Assembly: GCA_036702865.1 (NCBI GenBank)
Contig: DATNQD010000017.1
Span: forward strand, 120,946 to 184,945
Direction: 5' to 3'
Source: Trichocoleus sp.
Lineage (GTDB): Bacteria; Cyanobacteriota; Cyanobacteriia; Elainellales; Elainellaceae
Length of the DNA stretch: 64,000 bases
The notes beneath the pieces are model-generated. The model worked only from the letters and a program-made list of their open reading frames with translations. It was not told the DNA's origin and ran no database searches. Positions 1 through 8,531 of the stretch are shown here, piece after piece (the stretch's first letter is position 1; the number at the start of each line of letters is the position of its first letter). The translations under genes and the position numbers were made by a program.

Positions 1-699
1 AACCATGCTGACACACCCATCTGTCGCACTTATGCAACTTGGTCGCCAAATATCAAGCTAGGGTTCTGGAACCAGTTGGGAATATGGATGGAGCAGGGCA
101 CTGTTGCACCAATTCCAGCAGGCTACCAACTTTCTGCAAATGCCGCAGCCGTATTACAGGCATTGAAGGATATGGATCAAGGCCAACAGATTACCGTTTT
201 GCGTAACTCTGTTGTTGATATGGGATTTGATCCTGGTAAACTGGGCAGCTACACCAAGGTTGTTGAACCTGTTGTTGCACCCAAGGCATTGTCTCAGCGA
301 ACTCAAGTCGCAATTCAAGGTATCACAAACCCAACGGTTTTGAGTTACATGAATAACATGAATGCGAATGATTTTGAGGCACTCATTCAATTGTTTACAC
401 CCGATGGGGCACTGCAACCTCCTTTTCAAAGACCGATCGTTGGTAAAGATGCTGTCGCTCAGTTCTTCCGGGAAGAATGCCAGAACCTGCAACTCATTCC
501 AGAACAAGGCATTTCTGAATCCGTAGAAGATGGCTTTACTCAGGTCAAAGTGACAGGAAAAGTACAAACTCCCTGGTTTGGTGCGGCTGTGGGAATGAAT
601 ATGGCTTGGAGATTTTTGCTAACCCCTGAGAATAAGATCTTCTTTGTGGCAATTGATTTGCTTGCGTCTCCGAAGGAACTGCTTAATCTAGTCCGCTAG
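1..699 (+). CDS. ocp: Orange carotenoid protein, 5' end cut by window edge
   Basis: Photoactive carotenoid protein that, under strong blue-green light, binds the phycobilisome and dumps excess excitation as heat. The frame is open from base 1 and gives 232 residues; the family is about 317, so roughly the first 85 residues are missing. Visible are the end of the N-terminal helical domain (FWNQLG, APIPAGYQLSANA), the conserved ITVLRN segment carrying the arginine of the domain interface, the interdomain linker, and a complete NTF2-like C-terminal domain with PPFQRPIVGK, TPWFG and MAWRFLL, including the tryptophans of the carotenoid pocket. Both domains are present, so it is not an isolated HCP or CTDH homologue. 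The frp gene follows on the same strand, as with OCP1-type proteins in other cyanobacteria; the OCP1 assignment is inference. Confidence 0.96.
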   Translation, partial: NHADTPICRTYATWSPNIKLGFWNQLGIWMEQGTVAPIPAGYQLSANAAAVLQALKDMDQGQQITVLRNSVVDMGFDPGKLGSYTKVVEPVVAPKALSQRTQVAIQGITNPTVLSYMNNMNANDFEALIQLFTPDGALQPPFQRPIVGKDAVAQFFREECQNLQLIPEQGISESVEDGFTQVKVTGKVQTPWFGAAVGMNMAWRFLLTPENKIFFVAIDLLASPKELLNLVR

Positions 700-765
700 A
701 GGGTCTTTTAGCAGATGTGTGAGAAGTAGAAATCGTTCTCCACTTGCTTCCTAAGTTCCGTGAGA

Positions 766-792
766 TTGGGAGATCTTAGCTCTATCTCCCAA
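766..792. other. Stem-loop between ocp and frp
   Basis: TTGGGAGAT (766-774) and ATCTCCCAA (784-792) form a perfect 9-bp stem with a 9-nt loop, about 65 nt after the ocp stop. There is no T-run directly after it, so it is a poor intrinsic terminator. It may be an mRNA-stabilising or processing element between ocp and frp. Confidence 0.5.
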
Positions 793-958
793 CTCTAGGA
801 ACTGCTGAAAAGTTCTTTAATCTCTGGTCTACCTGATTCGCGGCTCAAGTCGCTCAATTCTGCATCAGAAATAACAGCTTCATACCCCTCTTACTATTTC
901 AATTGCGGTAGCAATAAACAATAAAAAAACAGCTAAATTGATTTCTTTCGGTTTAATT

Positions 959-1285
959 ATGGTAGTAAGCGACGTTGATTGGTCTCAGGCAGAAAAAGAA
1001 GTGGCTCAAGCAGCTTTCAACAAAGCTTACAAACGAGAAACTGAGTCTTTATTGACGGAAGTCCGTGAACAAGCAAACACGATCGCAGCACTAGACCACC
1101 TGTGGCAATTGCATGACTTCTTAAGTGCAAAAAGACATACGCTTGACGGCAAATACGATTATAGATATCCGGTTCTCGTTTTTGTTTTTGCTCAACTCGT
1201 GAAAGAAGGTTGGCTACGACTTCAAGATTTAGATGGACTGGATGCAGGTAAGCTGGCTAAAATTGCTGCTCTGTCACGGATGTAG
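959..1285 (+). CDS. frp: Fluorescence recovery protein (FRP)
   Basis: FRP binds the C-terminal domain of activated OCP, speeds its return to the orange form and detaches it from the phycobilisome. The 108-residue product matches the family length (about 109). It carries the signature LWQLHDFLSAKRH followed by DGKYD, which holds the conserved Trp, His, Asp and Arg of the OCP-binding face, then the C-terminal helix region FVFAQLVKEG. I chose the ATG at 959 (MVVSDVDWSQ) over an in-frame ATG at 938 because it matches the usual N-terminus; neither has a clear Shine-Dalgarno. It lies 259 nt after ocp on the same strand, so it may have its own promoter in the gap as well as read-through. Confidence 0.93.
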   Translation: MVVSDVDWSQAEKEVAQAAFNKAYKRETESLLTEVREQANTIAALDHLWQLHDFLSAKRHTLDGKYDYRYPVLVFVFAQLVKEGWLRLQDLDGLDAGKLAKIAALSRM

Positions 1286-1354
1286 TTAGTAAGCGAGTTA
1301 TGAATCATGCTCACAATTAACGGTTACTGGATATTCATTAGACATTAAAAGAAA

Positions 1355-1391
1355 GAGAGTCACTGTAGTTTTGAGGCTAACAGTCACTCTC
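1355..1391. terminator. Bidirectional terminator-like hairpin
   Basis: GAGAGTCACTGT (1355-1366) and ACAGTCACTCTC (1380-1391) pair over 11 of 12 positions around a 13-nt loop. The hairpin lies between the convergent frp (+) and the small gene at 1446-1646 (-). Position and symmetry suggest it ends transcription from both sides, although the flanking T/A tracts are weak. Confidence 0.5.
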
Positions 1392-1445
1392 ATCAAGAAA
1401 ACCGTTTTATTGTGGAAACCAGTTCTGTGTGGATGTTGATTTTTT

Positions 1446-1646
1446 TTACTTCAGCATCCTTGTCACTCTGACATCATATTCAGTTGCTTTCGGGTAATCA
1501 ACTTTGGCATGATCCCACGCTGTGTGGTGGGCTTTTCGCGTTGTTTCAGCATCTACTTCGTAGCGAGCAGTTTCGATGCGAGATCGCTTGTTGCTCAGTT
1601 CAGCATATTCTTGAATGTCAACTAGGACTTCATACGTATGAACCAT
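1446..1646 (-). CDS. Small conserved-looking protein, function unknown
   Basis: A 66-residue acidic/basic mixed protein (MVHTYEVLVDIQEYAEL, ending VRVTRMLK) with no signal peptide or membrane segment. A strong ribosome-binding site (GGAGG) lies just upstream of the ATG, which supports real coding. It is transcribed towards frp. I do not recognise the family. The alternating hydrophobic pattern at both ends suggests a small alpha/beta fold. Confidence 0.6.
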   Translation of the reverse strand: MVHTYEVLVDIQEYAELSNKRSRIETARYEVDAETTRKAHHTAWDHAKVDYPKATEYDVRVTRMLK

Positions 1647-1858
1647 TGTGAGCCTCCTCGTTCAGAAAGAAACGATCGGAATAAACACAGTATAAAAAGC
1701 AAGTGAGTCATTGGGCGCAGAGGCACAATTATTTATTACTATTCAACTCTTCCTTGAATTACTTCAAAAAAGATCGATTATGTTAAAAAAAAGCGATCGG
1801 TTCCTCTCACGATCGCAAAGTTATGTTAATGAATGTATTGATGTTTGATCTCAGGCAA

Positions 1859-3787
1859 TCATCCTGCAACATGGATCGCCGGACGGCGGTCAGGATGTTT
1901 TTCGGCGCGACGCAGCACTTCACGAGTCACAACAGGAATGTCTCCTTCTCCAAACAGAATGAAGCGCAACAAATACTTAATGGGGTTTCCTTCTGACCAG
2001 CCAAAATAGACATGGGGCAGTTGTCCGGTTTGGTCACGCAGATAAAGCAGAATTGCCGCAATTGCATTAGGCACAGCCGCACTCTTCGCCCGCAGAATCC
2101 GGTGATCTCCTATCTGTATGCCTTCGATCGAAATCGTTTCAGCAAACTCAGAAGCATCTGAAACTTGCACTTCAAGAAACAAAATTGTATCGAGATCGGG
2201 GATGTGATTATCTGATCGGACTTCCCGTTCTTTCAAAAGATACTCTTGTTCGTCTCCTGTATTTTTGCGATTGGCAATTAAGCGAATCGTTCCCCGACTT
2301 TCTTCACTGATAAACCGACGGGCAGTTTCATCCAGTTCAATCTGCTCAACCCGTAGTTCTGTCGATCGCCAGACTCGCGATACTAGCGAAGTAAAAATGA
2401 TGGTTCCAATAAAGAAAGCAGCAATTCTGATCCCTTCGGGTCGCTCAATTATGTTGACGATCGTTGTATAGACAAAAACGATCGTAATGATGCCAAAGGT
2501 GATTACTCCTGTCCCGGATTGGCGACGATGCGCAGATAATGTTACAGCAAATGCAGCTGAACTCATCAAGACCAGCACTCCAGTTGCGTAGGCTCCTCCC
2601 TGTGCTTCAACGCTGGCATTAAATAGAATTGTGACTGCAAAAGCGATCGCTGTATAGACCAGCACCAGAGGACGATTTGCCCTTGCCCAGTTGGGAGCCA
2701 TGCCATAGCGGGGTAAGTAGCGCGGCACAATGTTAAGCAAGCCTGCCATTGCTGATGCGCCGGCAAACCAGAGGATGGAAATTGTACTCAGGTCATACAG
2801 CGTCCCAAAGGCGTCTCCCAAATAAAGATGGGTCAGATAAGCAAGCGCCCGCCCATTCGCTTTACCGCCTGTCTGAAATTCCTGTGATGGAATGAGCAAG
2901 GTTGTCACTAAGCTGCTTGTAATCAAAAAGAAACTCATGATCAAAGCGGCTGTGGACAATAGCTTGTGGGTATTGTGGATGCGTCCTTTAGGCTGTGCTG
3001 CACTATCGCTGCTTTCGCCTTCAACAAGTGGCATTACAGCAACCCCGGTTTCAAAACCTGATAGCCCCAGTGCCAGTTTAGGGAACAGCAGAACAGAAAT
3101 TGCCAGCATCTTAAACGGATTGCCATGTTCAGTCGCTAAAGCCGTTTGCCAATTGCTAATGACAGACGGATTGAGCAGAATTTGGTAAGCTCCTACCCCG
3201 ATCGTCACCAGATTCAGCAACAGATAAGCCCCAACTAAAAATACAGCAAGCCCGATTGCTTCCTTAAATCCCTTCAGGAATACAGCACCCAGTAGCGTAA
3301 TCAAGAGGAGAGTGATGAGAACAATCTCACTGCTCAGAGCATGCGGCACAAAGGGGTTTTCGACGATGTGGGCAGTTGCGTCAGCCGCTGATAGGGTAAT
3401 GGTGATAATAAAGTCGGTGGCAACAAATCCGAGTAGGCAAAGGACAAAGAGTTTACCCTGCCACCAGGACAGCAGATGTTCCAGCATGGCGATCGACCCT
3501 TCCCCATGAGGACTGGCTGCTGCAACACGTCGATAGATGGGCAATGCGCCAAAAAGCGTCAGCAATACCAGGATTAAAGTTGCCAGGGGAGCAAGTGAAC
3601 CAGCAGCTAGGGCGGCAATGCCAGGTTGATACCCCAATGTAGAAAAGTAGTCTACACCTGTCAGGCACATAACCTGCCACCAAGCGTGTTGAGCATGCTG
3701 CCCTTCTTTACCGCTGCGATCCTCCTTCAGCAACCAGCGGGCCAACAGTTTGCGATTTCGTTTAATTGGACTAATGCGTCTAGCCAT
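1859..3787 (-). CDS. APC-superfamily permease with C-terminal soluble domain
   Basis: Predicted inner-membrane amino-acid/cation transporter of 642 residues. Roughly the first 470 contain about 12 hydrophobic segments, opening with [18 protein letters not shown], the helix-break region typical of APC carriers, followed by [15 protein letters not shown]. The last 160 or so residues are hydrophilic and end in a cytoplasmic domain ([20 protein letters not shown], then a region ending RRPAIHVAG). This layout resembles KUP/KimA-like and other large APC proteins, but the substrate cannot be read from sequence. It is monocistronic. A perfect NtcA-type motif sits about 217 nt upstream of the ATG, hinting at nitrogen control. 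Confidence 0.82.
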   Translation of the reverse strand: MARRISPIKRNRKLLARWLLKEDRSGKEGQHAQHAWWQVMCLTGVDYFSTLGYQPGIAALAAGSLAPLATLILVLLTLFGALPIYRRVAAASPHGEGSIAMLEHLLSWWQGKLFVLCLLGFVATDFIITITLSAADATAHIVENPFVPHALSSEIVLITLLLITLLGAVFLKGFKEAIGLAVFLVGAYLLLNLVTIGVGAYQILLNPSVISNWQTALATEHGNPFKMLAISVLLFPKLALGLSGFETGVAVMPLVEGESSDSAAQPKGRIHNTHKLLSTAALIMSFFLITSSLVTTLLIPSQEFQTGGKANGRALAYLTHLYLGDAFGTLYDLSTISILWFAGASAMAGLLNIVPRYLPRYGMAPNWARANRPLVLVYTAIAFAVTILFNASVEAQGGAYATGVLVLMSSAAFAVTLSAHRRQSGTGVITFGIITIVFVYTTIVNIIERPEGIRIAAFFIGTIIFTSLVSRVWRSTELRVEQIELDETARRFISEESRGTIRLIANRKNTGDEQEYLLKEREVRSDNHIPDLDTILFLEVQVSDASEFAETISIEGIQIGDHRILRAKSAAVPNAIAAILLYLRDQTGQLPHVYFGWSEGNPIKYLLRFILFGEGDIPVVTREVLRRAEKHPDRRPAIHVAG

Positions 3788-4202
3788 CGACGCTACTCCT
3801 AGCGAATGAAATATTTCAGTCAGTTGATCAGTTGATCGGTTCAGCCATTCTGGTTGCTCCCATCCAATCGTTATTATCTAAGCAAACTTCTACAAAATGT
3901 TCGATCGGCACTTTTTCATGTCTGGAGGAGTGCCATTACAAGAAAGTCTGAGTGATTAGAGCTGAGGAATCGATCGTGGTCAAAGAAAACCTGCGTGAAT
4001 ATTGTACTGATTTGTACTAATTCGTTCGGGAGCGAAGGCTTACGGATCACCACTGCGGGTTAGAAACTGAATGATTAATTGCTTATGGCTAAGAACTGAT
4101 TACCAAGATATGCAAAAAGCCCCCACCGATGTAGAGGCTAATTCTTCCGCTCTTGCTGAAAGCAATACAAGCTAGGCTTGTCTCAAACGAATCGAAAAGG
4201 AT
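3788..4202. other. Intergenic region upstream of permease
   Basis: 415 nt without a convincing gene. It holds the permease promoter region, with a tandem CAGTTGAT repeat close to the gene (about 3824-3839), and the GTA-N8-TAC motif at 4004-4017. Nothing else was recognised. Confidence 0.6.
4004..4017. promoter_or_regulatory. NtcA-type binding motif (GTA-N8-TAC)
   Basis: GTACTGATTTGTAC fits the NtcA consensus GTA-N8-TAC exactly. It is the nearest such motif to the permease start (3787, minus strand). I see no well-placed TAN3T -10 box about 22 nt away on either strand, so the call rests on the motif alone. Confidence 0.45.
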
Positions 4203-4475
4203 TTAATAAGCACCGCGACGAGTCAGAGCGTAGTAAATAAACAGGGCAATAATTGCGCCAATGACAGCAACCACAACACCGCCAATGCTTAGAGCCGACG
4301 CTGTCAGAGCGATCGAACCCGTGGTGAACAGATTATAGAGGCTACCGCCAACAAACGCACCAATAATGCCTAGCAACATCGTACCCAGGATACCGCCACC
4401 CTGACGACCAGGATAAATTGCTTTAGCCAGTGCACCTGCAATCAAACCTAATACGATCCAAGCCAAAATATTCAT
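4203..4475 (-). CDS. GlsB/YeaQ/YmgE-family stress membrane protein
   Basis: Small integral membrane protein of 90 residues, the usual size for the transglycosylase-associated (GlsB/YeaQ) family. It has three hydrophobic helices: AWIVLGLIAGALAKAIYPG, then a glycine-rich GGGILGTMLLGIIGAFVGG, then a C-terminal helix VVVAVIGAIIALFIYY. The GxGGxxGTxxLGIxGAxxGG core is the family hallmark. Members are often induced by stress or at stationary phase; the biochemical role is not established. The ATG follows a weak GGAGAAAG-type site. Confidence 0.88.
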   Translation of the reverse strand: MNILAWIVLGLIAGALAKAIYPGRQGGGILGTMLLGIIGAFVGGSLYNLFTTGSIALTASALSIGGVVVAVIGAIIALFIYYALTRRGAY

Positions 4476-4935
4476 TACTTTCTCCGTTGATTAAAGATTG
4501 ATTCAGTAAATCTTGTTGTCCCTGTTATGCCTAATTTAACCGGTTCTGTTTCCAGGATGGACTATCAGAAGAGAGAAGAAGGGTTATGGCAGGAGGGTGA
4601 GTTCTGGCTCTGCACGGCTGATGCTTAATGTAGAGTATTTCAAGTCATTGTGAATCAATCTTCTGCACTAAGACTGAAATTCAGTAACAAATTGGCTGTT
4701 TCTGTTCAAAATATGGCTCTAAGAATGTATAGCGCTAAATACAGGCACCAAATATATGACGCTAAAAGCCGTTTTCTTCGGATTGTCGGCAGTTGATTAA
4801 ACTAAATGAAGTGAATCATTAGAAAGACGGAACGTTCATTGTGAGTTAAAACTCATCACTACGGGTTATGTGGCTGATCGGATTCTTCTAAATCGTCTTT
4901 CAAAATCCTGTTCTCATGACAATGGAGTAAAGCAA
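4476..4935. other. Divergent intergenic region glsB-like / ldhA
   Basis: 460 nt containing the promoters of both flanking genes. An imperfect palindrome TGTAT-AGCGCT-AAATACA lies at 4726-4743 and an inverted repeat TGAGTT-AA-AACTCA at 4842-4855. No gene was recognised; the short in-frame extension of ldhA back to 4870 is not needed for a full-length enzyme. Confidence 0.55.
4842..4855. promoter_or_regulatory. Inverted repeat upstream of ldhA
   Basis: TGAGTTAAAACTCA has perfect 6-bp arms around AA, 81 nt before the ldhA ATG. The left side reads TTGTGAG (4839-4845), six of seven positions of a Rex half-site, but the right side fits Rex poorly. It is a candidate operator only. Confidence 0.35.
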
Positions 4936-5925
4936 ATGAAAGTTGCTGTTTTCAGCACAAAGCCTTACGATGTGCGCTTTTTAGAGGAAGCCAATCGGGA
5001 TCAAAAACATGAACTCGTTTTCCTTGAACCTCGCCTGACCGCTGAAACCGCTTCACTTGCTCAGGAATTTCCAGCAGTTTGCGTCTTTATTAATGACCAA
5101 CTAAACGATACAACGCTCCGATCGATCGCCAGTACTGGCACAAAGCTGGTTGCCCTCCGCAGTGCTGGATTTAATAATGTCAATCTGACAGTGGCAAAAG
5201 AGCTGGGCATGACCATTGTGAGAGTTCCTGCCTACTCGCCCTATGCAGTCGCAGAACATGCAGTCGGTCTAGTGCTGATGCTCAATCGCCGCCTCTACCG
5301 TGCCTACAACCGGGTACGAGACGATAATTTCTCTTTAGATGGATTGCTCGGTTTTGATATTCATAGTAGTACTGTTGGTATTGTGGGGACAGGCAAGATT
5401 GGTCAATGTTTCGCGCAGATCATGAAAGGGTTTGGCGCAAATCTCCTTGCTTATGATGTTCATCAAAATCCAGCCTGTCTGGAGTTAGGCGTTCAATATG
5501 TGGAGTTGCCTGAACTGCTAGCAACCTCCGATATTGTCTCGCTTCATTGTCCGCTGACTCCAGAAACCTATCACTTGATCAATACCGAAACTTTGCAACA
5601 TCTTAAGCGGGGGGCAATGCTGATTAATACCAGTCGTGGTGCCCTTTTGGACACGGAAGCCGCGATCGAGGCAATTAAGTCAGGGACGATCGGCTATTTA
5701 GGGATTGATGTTTATGAACAAGAAGAAAACCTGTTCTTTGAAGATCTTTCCAATAGTATTGTTCGAGATAACACATTTCAACTCCTGCAATCCTTTCCGA
5801 ATGTCATCATCACTGCACACCAGGCTTTCTTTACGCGCAATGCTCTAGAAAAGATTGCTGAAACAACGATTTCCAACATTACAGATTTTGCAGAAGGTCG
5901 TCCTTGTCCCAATGAACTGCGATAA
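4936..5925 (+). CDS. ldhA: D-lactate dehydrogenase
   Basis: NAD-dependent reduction of pyruvate to D-lactate, a fermentative electron sink. The product is 329 residues, the same length as E. coli LdhA, and is similar throughout: MKVAVFSTKPYD start, GFNNVNL, VPAYSPYAVAEHA, the Rossmann motif VGTGKIG, SLHCPLTPETYHL, NTSRGALLDT with the substrate arginine, DVYEQEENLFFED with the acidic catalytic residue, and TAHQAF with the catalytic histidine. The ATG at 4936 was chosen over an in-frame start at 4870 because it gives the family N-terminus and has a GGAG site 8 nt upstream. gpmA follows after 30 nt and is probably cotranscribed. Confidence 0.94.
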   Translation: MKVAVFSTKPYDVRFLEEANRDQKHELVFLEPRLTAETASLAQEFPAVCVFINDQLNDTTLRSIASTGTKLVALRSAGFNNVNLTVAKELGMTIVRVPAYSPYAVAEHAVGLVLMLNRRLYRAYNRVRDDNFSLDGLLGFDIHSSTVGIVGTGKIGQCFAQIMKGFGANLLAYDVHQNPACLELGVQYVELPELLATSDIVSLHCPLTPETYHLINTETLQHLKRGAMLINTSRGALLDTEAAIEAIKSGTIGYLGIDVYEQEENLFFEDLSNSIVRDNTFQLLQSFPNVIITAHQAFFTRNALEKIAETTISNITDFAEGRPCPNELR

Positions 5926-5955
5926 ATTTCACTATAAAATTAAGAGAATTAACAA

Positions 5956-6651
5956 ATGGCGAAGCTGATTTTGATACGTCATGGACAAAGCTTGTGGAAT
6001 GCCGCAAATAAATTTACTGGATGGGTGGATGTACCCCTGAGCGAAAGAGGACGTGCCGAAGCAACGATCGCTTCTTGTAAGCTCAGAGATCATCGTGTTG
6101 ATGTCTGTTTTACCAGTGTTCTATTTCGAGCAATGGAAACAGCCGTCGTTTGTTTAACAGAATGTGATGAGATTTGTGGGGGCAAAACACCTATCTTTAA
6201 ACATGCAGCGGATGATCCTAATTGGCATGGATGGGATAGGTATGAGGGAGACGCAAGCCTGGAACTGCCAATTTTTCCAACGCCTGCGCTGGACGAACGC
6301 TACTACGGCGACTTGCAGGGACTCAACAAAGCTGAAATGGCAGAAAAATATGGTGCTGAACAGGTGAAGCTTTGGCGACGCTCTTTTTCAGCAAGACCGC
6401 CAGGGGGTGAAAGTTTAGAAGATACTCAAAAGCGAGTTGCCCCCTTCTTTGAGAACCGGATTCTGACTCATGTAAAACAAGGTGACAATGTTTTAGTTGC
6501 AGCGCATGGTAACTCACTCAGAGCAATCATCATGACGCTTGATAACCTGTCACCTGAGGAAGTTCCGGCACTGGAATTAACCACTGGAATTCCGCTGATT
6601 TATGAAATTGATGCAGAGGGTAAAGTGCTGATGAAGGAGATTTTGCTGTAA
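5956..6651 (+). CDS. gpmA: 2,3-bisphosphoglycerate-dependent phosphoglycerate mutase
   Basis: Interconverts 3- and 2-phosphoglycerate in glycolysis. The 231-residue protein carries the histidine-phosphatase signature LIRHGQSLWN (phospho-histidine), FTGWVDVPLSERG, the ERYYGDLQGLNK segment with the catalytic glutamate, RPPGGESLEDT, and the second catalytic histidine in VAAHGNSLRAII. Length and motifs match the dPGM class. Its position 30 nt after ldhA suggests a shared transcript supporting lower glycolysis and lactate formation. Confidence 0.93.
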   Translation: MAKLILIRHGQSLWNAANKFTGWVDVPLSERGRAEATIASCKLRDHRVDVCFTSVLFRAMETAVVCLTECDEICGGKTPIFKHAADDPNWHGWDRYEGDASLELPIFPTPALDERYYGDLQGLNKAEMAEKYGAEQVKLWRRSFSARPPGGESLEDTQKRVAPFFENRILTHVKQGDNVLVAAHGNSLRAIIMTLDNLSPEEVPALELTTGIPLIYEIDAEGKVLMKEILL

Positions 6652-6742
6652 CGAGCAAAAGGGAAGCTAAGAGGTAAGTACTGCTGCTAAAAGTAAGGAG
6701 TTTCAGGAGCGATCGAACCCGTTAGCATTCGCCGTTGGAGTG

Positions 6743-7780
6743 TCAGGGAGCAGGATTGGGATAGCGCAGGTGAACTGCATCAATTTCTGCCAGAATGTCT
6801 TTTGTCAAAACAACGTTTAAGCTGTTCAGGTTTTCTTGTAGCTGCTCTAACGAAGTTGCACCGACGATCGTGCTGCTGACAAACCAGCGACTTCGGACAA
6901 AAGCCAGAGCAAGCTGCACAGGGCTAAGCTGATGCCGTTGAGCAATCTCAACATAGGCAGTAATGGCTTCATTGACGTTTGGCTTCAAATAGCGTTGTCC
7001 AAATCCCTGAAACCGATTGATCCGGGCACTCGGTGCAGCCTGATTCAAATATTTGCCGCTCAATGTCCCGAATCCAAGCGGGCTGTAAGCCAGTAAGCTA
7101 ATCCGTTCTCGATAGCAAGCTTCCGCCAGCGCAGAATCAAAAACTCGATTGAGTAAGTTATAGGCATTTTGAATGGAAACAACTTTAGGCAAATTCAATT
7201 GCTGAGCAACATGGCTAAATTCAGCCACACCCCAGGGCGTTTCATTGCTTAAACCCAAATAGCGGATTTTTCCAGCTTGCATGACATCTGCAAAGACTTC
7301 CAACTGCTCAGCGATCGGTACAGTTTCCCTTTCCTGATCTGGATTAAATCCGGTTTGCCCAAATAGAGGTACAGATCGATCGGGCCAGTGGATTTGGTAG
7401 AGATCAATGTAATCGGTTTGCAGGCGTTGTAGGCTGTCATCGATCGCTTGCTTCACGTTCGGTCGGTCGATCGCTTTTGCCCCATCTCGAATCCATTTCA
7501 TACCCCGTCCTGGCCCTGCAATTTTGGTTGCAATAATCAGCCGATCGCGTTGCTGTTGCTTCAGCCATGCTCCAACAAAAGACTCTGTAGCACCATAAGT
7601 TTCGGCTTTGGGCGGAACAGGATACATTTCGGCAGTATCGATGAAATTAATGCCCTGGGCAATGGCATAGTCTAGCTGCTGATGCGCTTCTTCCAAGCTG
7701 TTCTGCTGCCCAAATGTCATCGTACCTAAGCAGATTTCTGAGACATACAGATCGCTTTCGCCTAATTGGTGATATTGCAT
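6743..7780 (-). CDS. Aldo/keto reductase, Tas-like
   Basis: NADPH-dependent oxidoreductase of the AKR superfamily, 345 residues, close to the usual 346 of the Tas group. Features are MQYHQLGESDLYVSEICLGT at the start, the catalytic Asp/Tyr region FIDTAEMYPVPPKAETYG, the catalytic lysine in IATKIAG, DLYQIHWPD with the catalytic histidine, YLGLSNETPWGV, and the cofactor-binding IVGATSLEQLQENL. The natural substrate is unknown; family members reduce aldehydes and ketones broadly. It is a single gene convergent with ldhA-gpmA. Confidence 0.9.
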   Translation of the reverse strand: MQYHQLGESDLYVSEICLGTMTFGQQNSLEEAHQQLDYAIAQGINFIDTAEMYPVPPKAETYGATESFVGAWLKQQQRDRLIIATKIAGPGRGMKWIRDGAKAIDRPNVKQAIDDSLQRLQTDYIDLYQIHWPDRSVPLFGQTGFNPDQERETVPIAEQLEVFADVMQAGKIRYLGLSNETPWGVAEFSHVAQQLNLPKVVSIQNAYNLLNRVFDSALAEACYRERISLLAYSPLGFGTLSGKYLNQAAPSARINRFQGFGQRYLKPNVNEAITAYVEIAQRHQLSPVQLALAFVRSRWFVSSTIVGATSLEQLQENLNSLNVVLTKDILAEIDAVHLRYPNPAP

Positions 7781-8003
7781 ACAAAAACGAGCCGAGACGT
7801 GAAAAACACCTGCGACTCACACTCTATCAGATTGCAGCGAATAGATTGCAGCGAAGAATTAAAGGGGCTGCTTCCAGAGCTTATCAAGTTGTTAGAAAGG
7901 CTACCAATCTAGCGGTTGCATCCAGTTGAAGCTCTGCTTCGAAGTAATGCAAGAACTCAATTCGCAACTTTAATATTCTTTTTAACAATCCTGGCTCACA
8001 GTT

Positions 8004-8048
8004 CTTTTTTACAATTCCCTTTTTTTACAATTCCCTTTTTTACAGGGG
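8004..8048 (+). repeat. Three T-rich repeats with TTTACA half-sites
   Basis: Three near-identical units of about 15-16 nt (CTTTTTTACAATTCCC and variants). TTTACAAT occurs at 8008 and 8024, and TTTACAGG at 8039. The half-site resembles the RpaB HLR1 element (direct TTTACAWW repeats) that controls photosystem I genes, but the spacing here is 15-16 nt rather than the usual 10. Confidence 0.5.
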
Positions 8049-8214
8049 TTTGAGGGAAATTACCTTAGGCAAACCCTGCACAGACCAATCATAAAGAATT
8101 ATAAAGGATCGTAAAGATTTTAATCGGCTATTTTTGAGGACAGTTAGCACAAATAATAATTAATTTTTACTTGCGAAAAATCTAGATTTAACAAAATTTA
8201 GTCAAAAATTTGTT

Positions 8215-8228
8215 GTAGTTATCACCAC
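8215..8228. promoter_or_regulatory. NtcA-like motif GTA-N8-CAC upstream of psaB
   Basis: GTAGTTATCACCAC has the same relaxed GTA-N8-CAC form found in the repeat array at 13.2 kb. It lies 304 nt before the psaB ATG. A single relaxed motif has little weight on its own. Confidence 0.25.
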
Positions 8229-8531
8229 TACTCGGGTTGATTAAATTCTCTACCTATGGGTAGAGATGAGCAGGAAAAGTGATCTGTAAAGTTATGAACT
8301 TATGGACAGGTGATGTGCACAACACAAACGTTGTGATTCTCATTTGCTCAGAGTTTGAAGCCTTATTTAACTTCTATAAGCAACAATTCACTGAGGCATC
8401 TGCACTACATCCGGTTTACACCGCTAGGTAGATAAGGGTGATCTCGTATTTTAGCCACTAAATGTGGTGCTTTAGCTTCAAACAATCCTTTGACTTCGCT
8501 TACTAAAAGAAGAAGAGGTAGGCAAAATACG

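Larger units (their letters stand above)
7781..8531. other. Long AT-rich leader upstream of psaB
   Basis: 751 nt with no psaA and no convincing coding sequence. It contains T-rich repeats with TTTACA half-sites (8004-8048), a GTA-N8-CAC motif (8215-8228), an 8-bp hairpin TCTCTACC/GGTAGAGA (8247-8266) and an AGGTAGG-type ribosome site before the psaB ATG. The length and density of elements suggest a regulated promoter. Confidence 0.6.

Noticed and set aside
4821..4870. GACGGAACGTTCA-like string suggesting a glutamine-type riboswitch
   Set aside because: The conserved elements are in the wrong order and no matching helices form.
7781..8531. Possible psaA remnant upstream of psaB
   Set aside because: No frame in the region resembles PsaA; it is AT-rich non-coding DNA.
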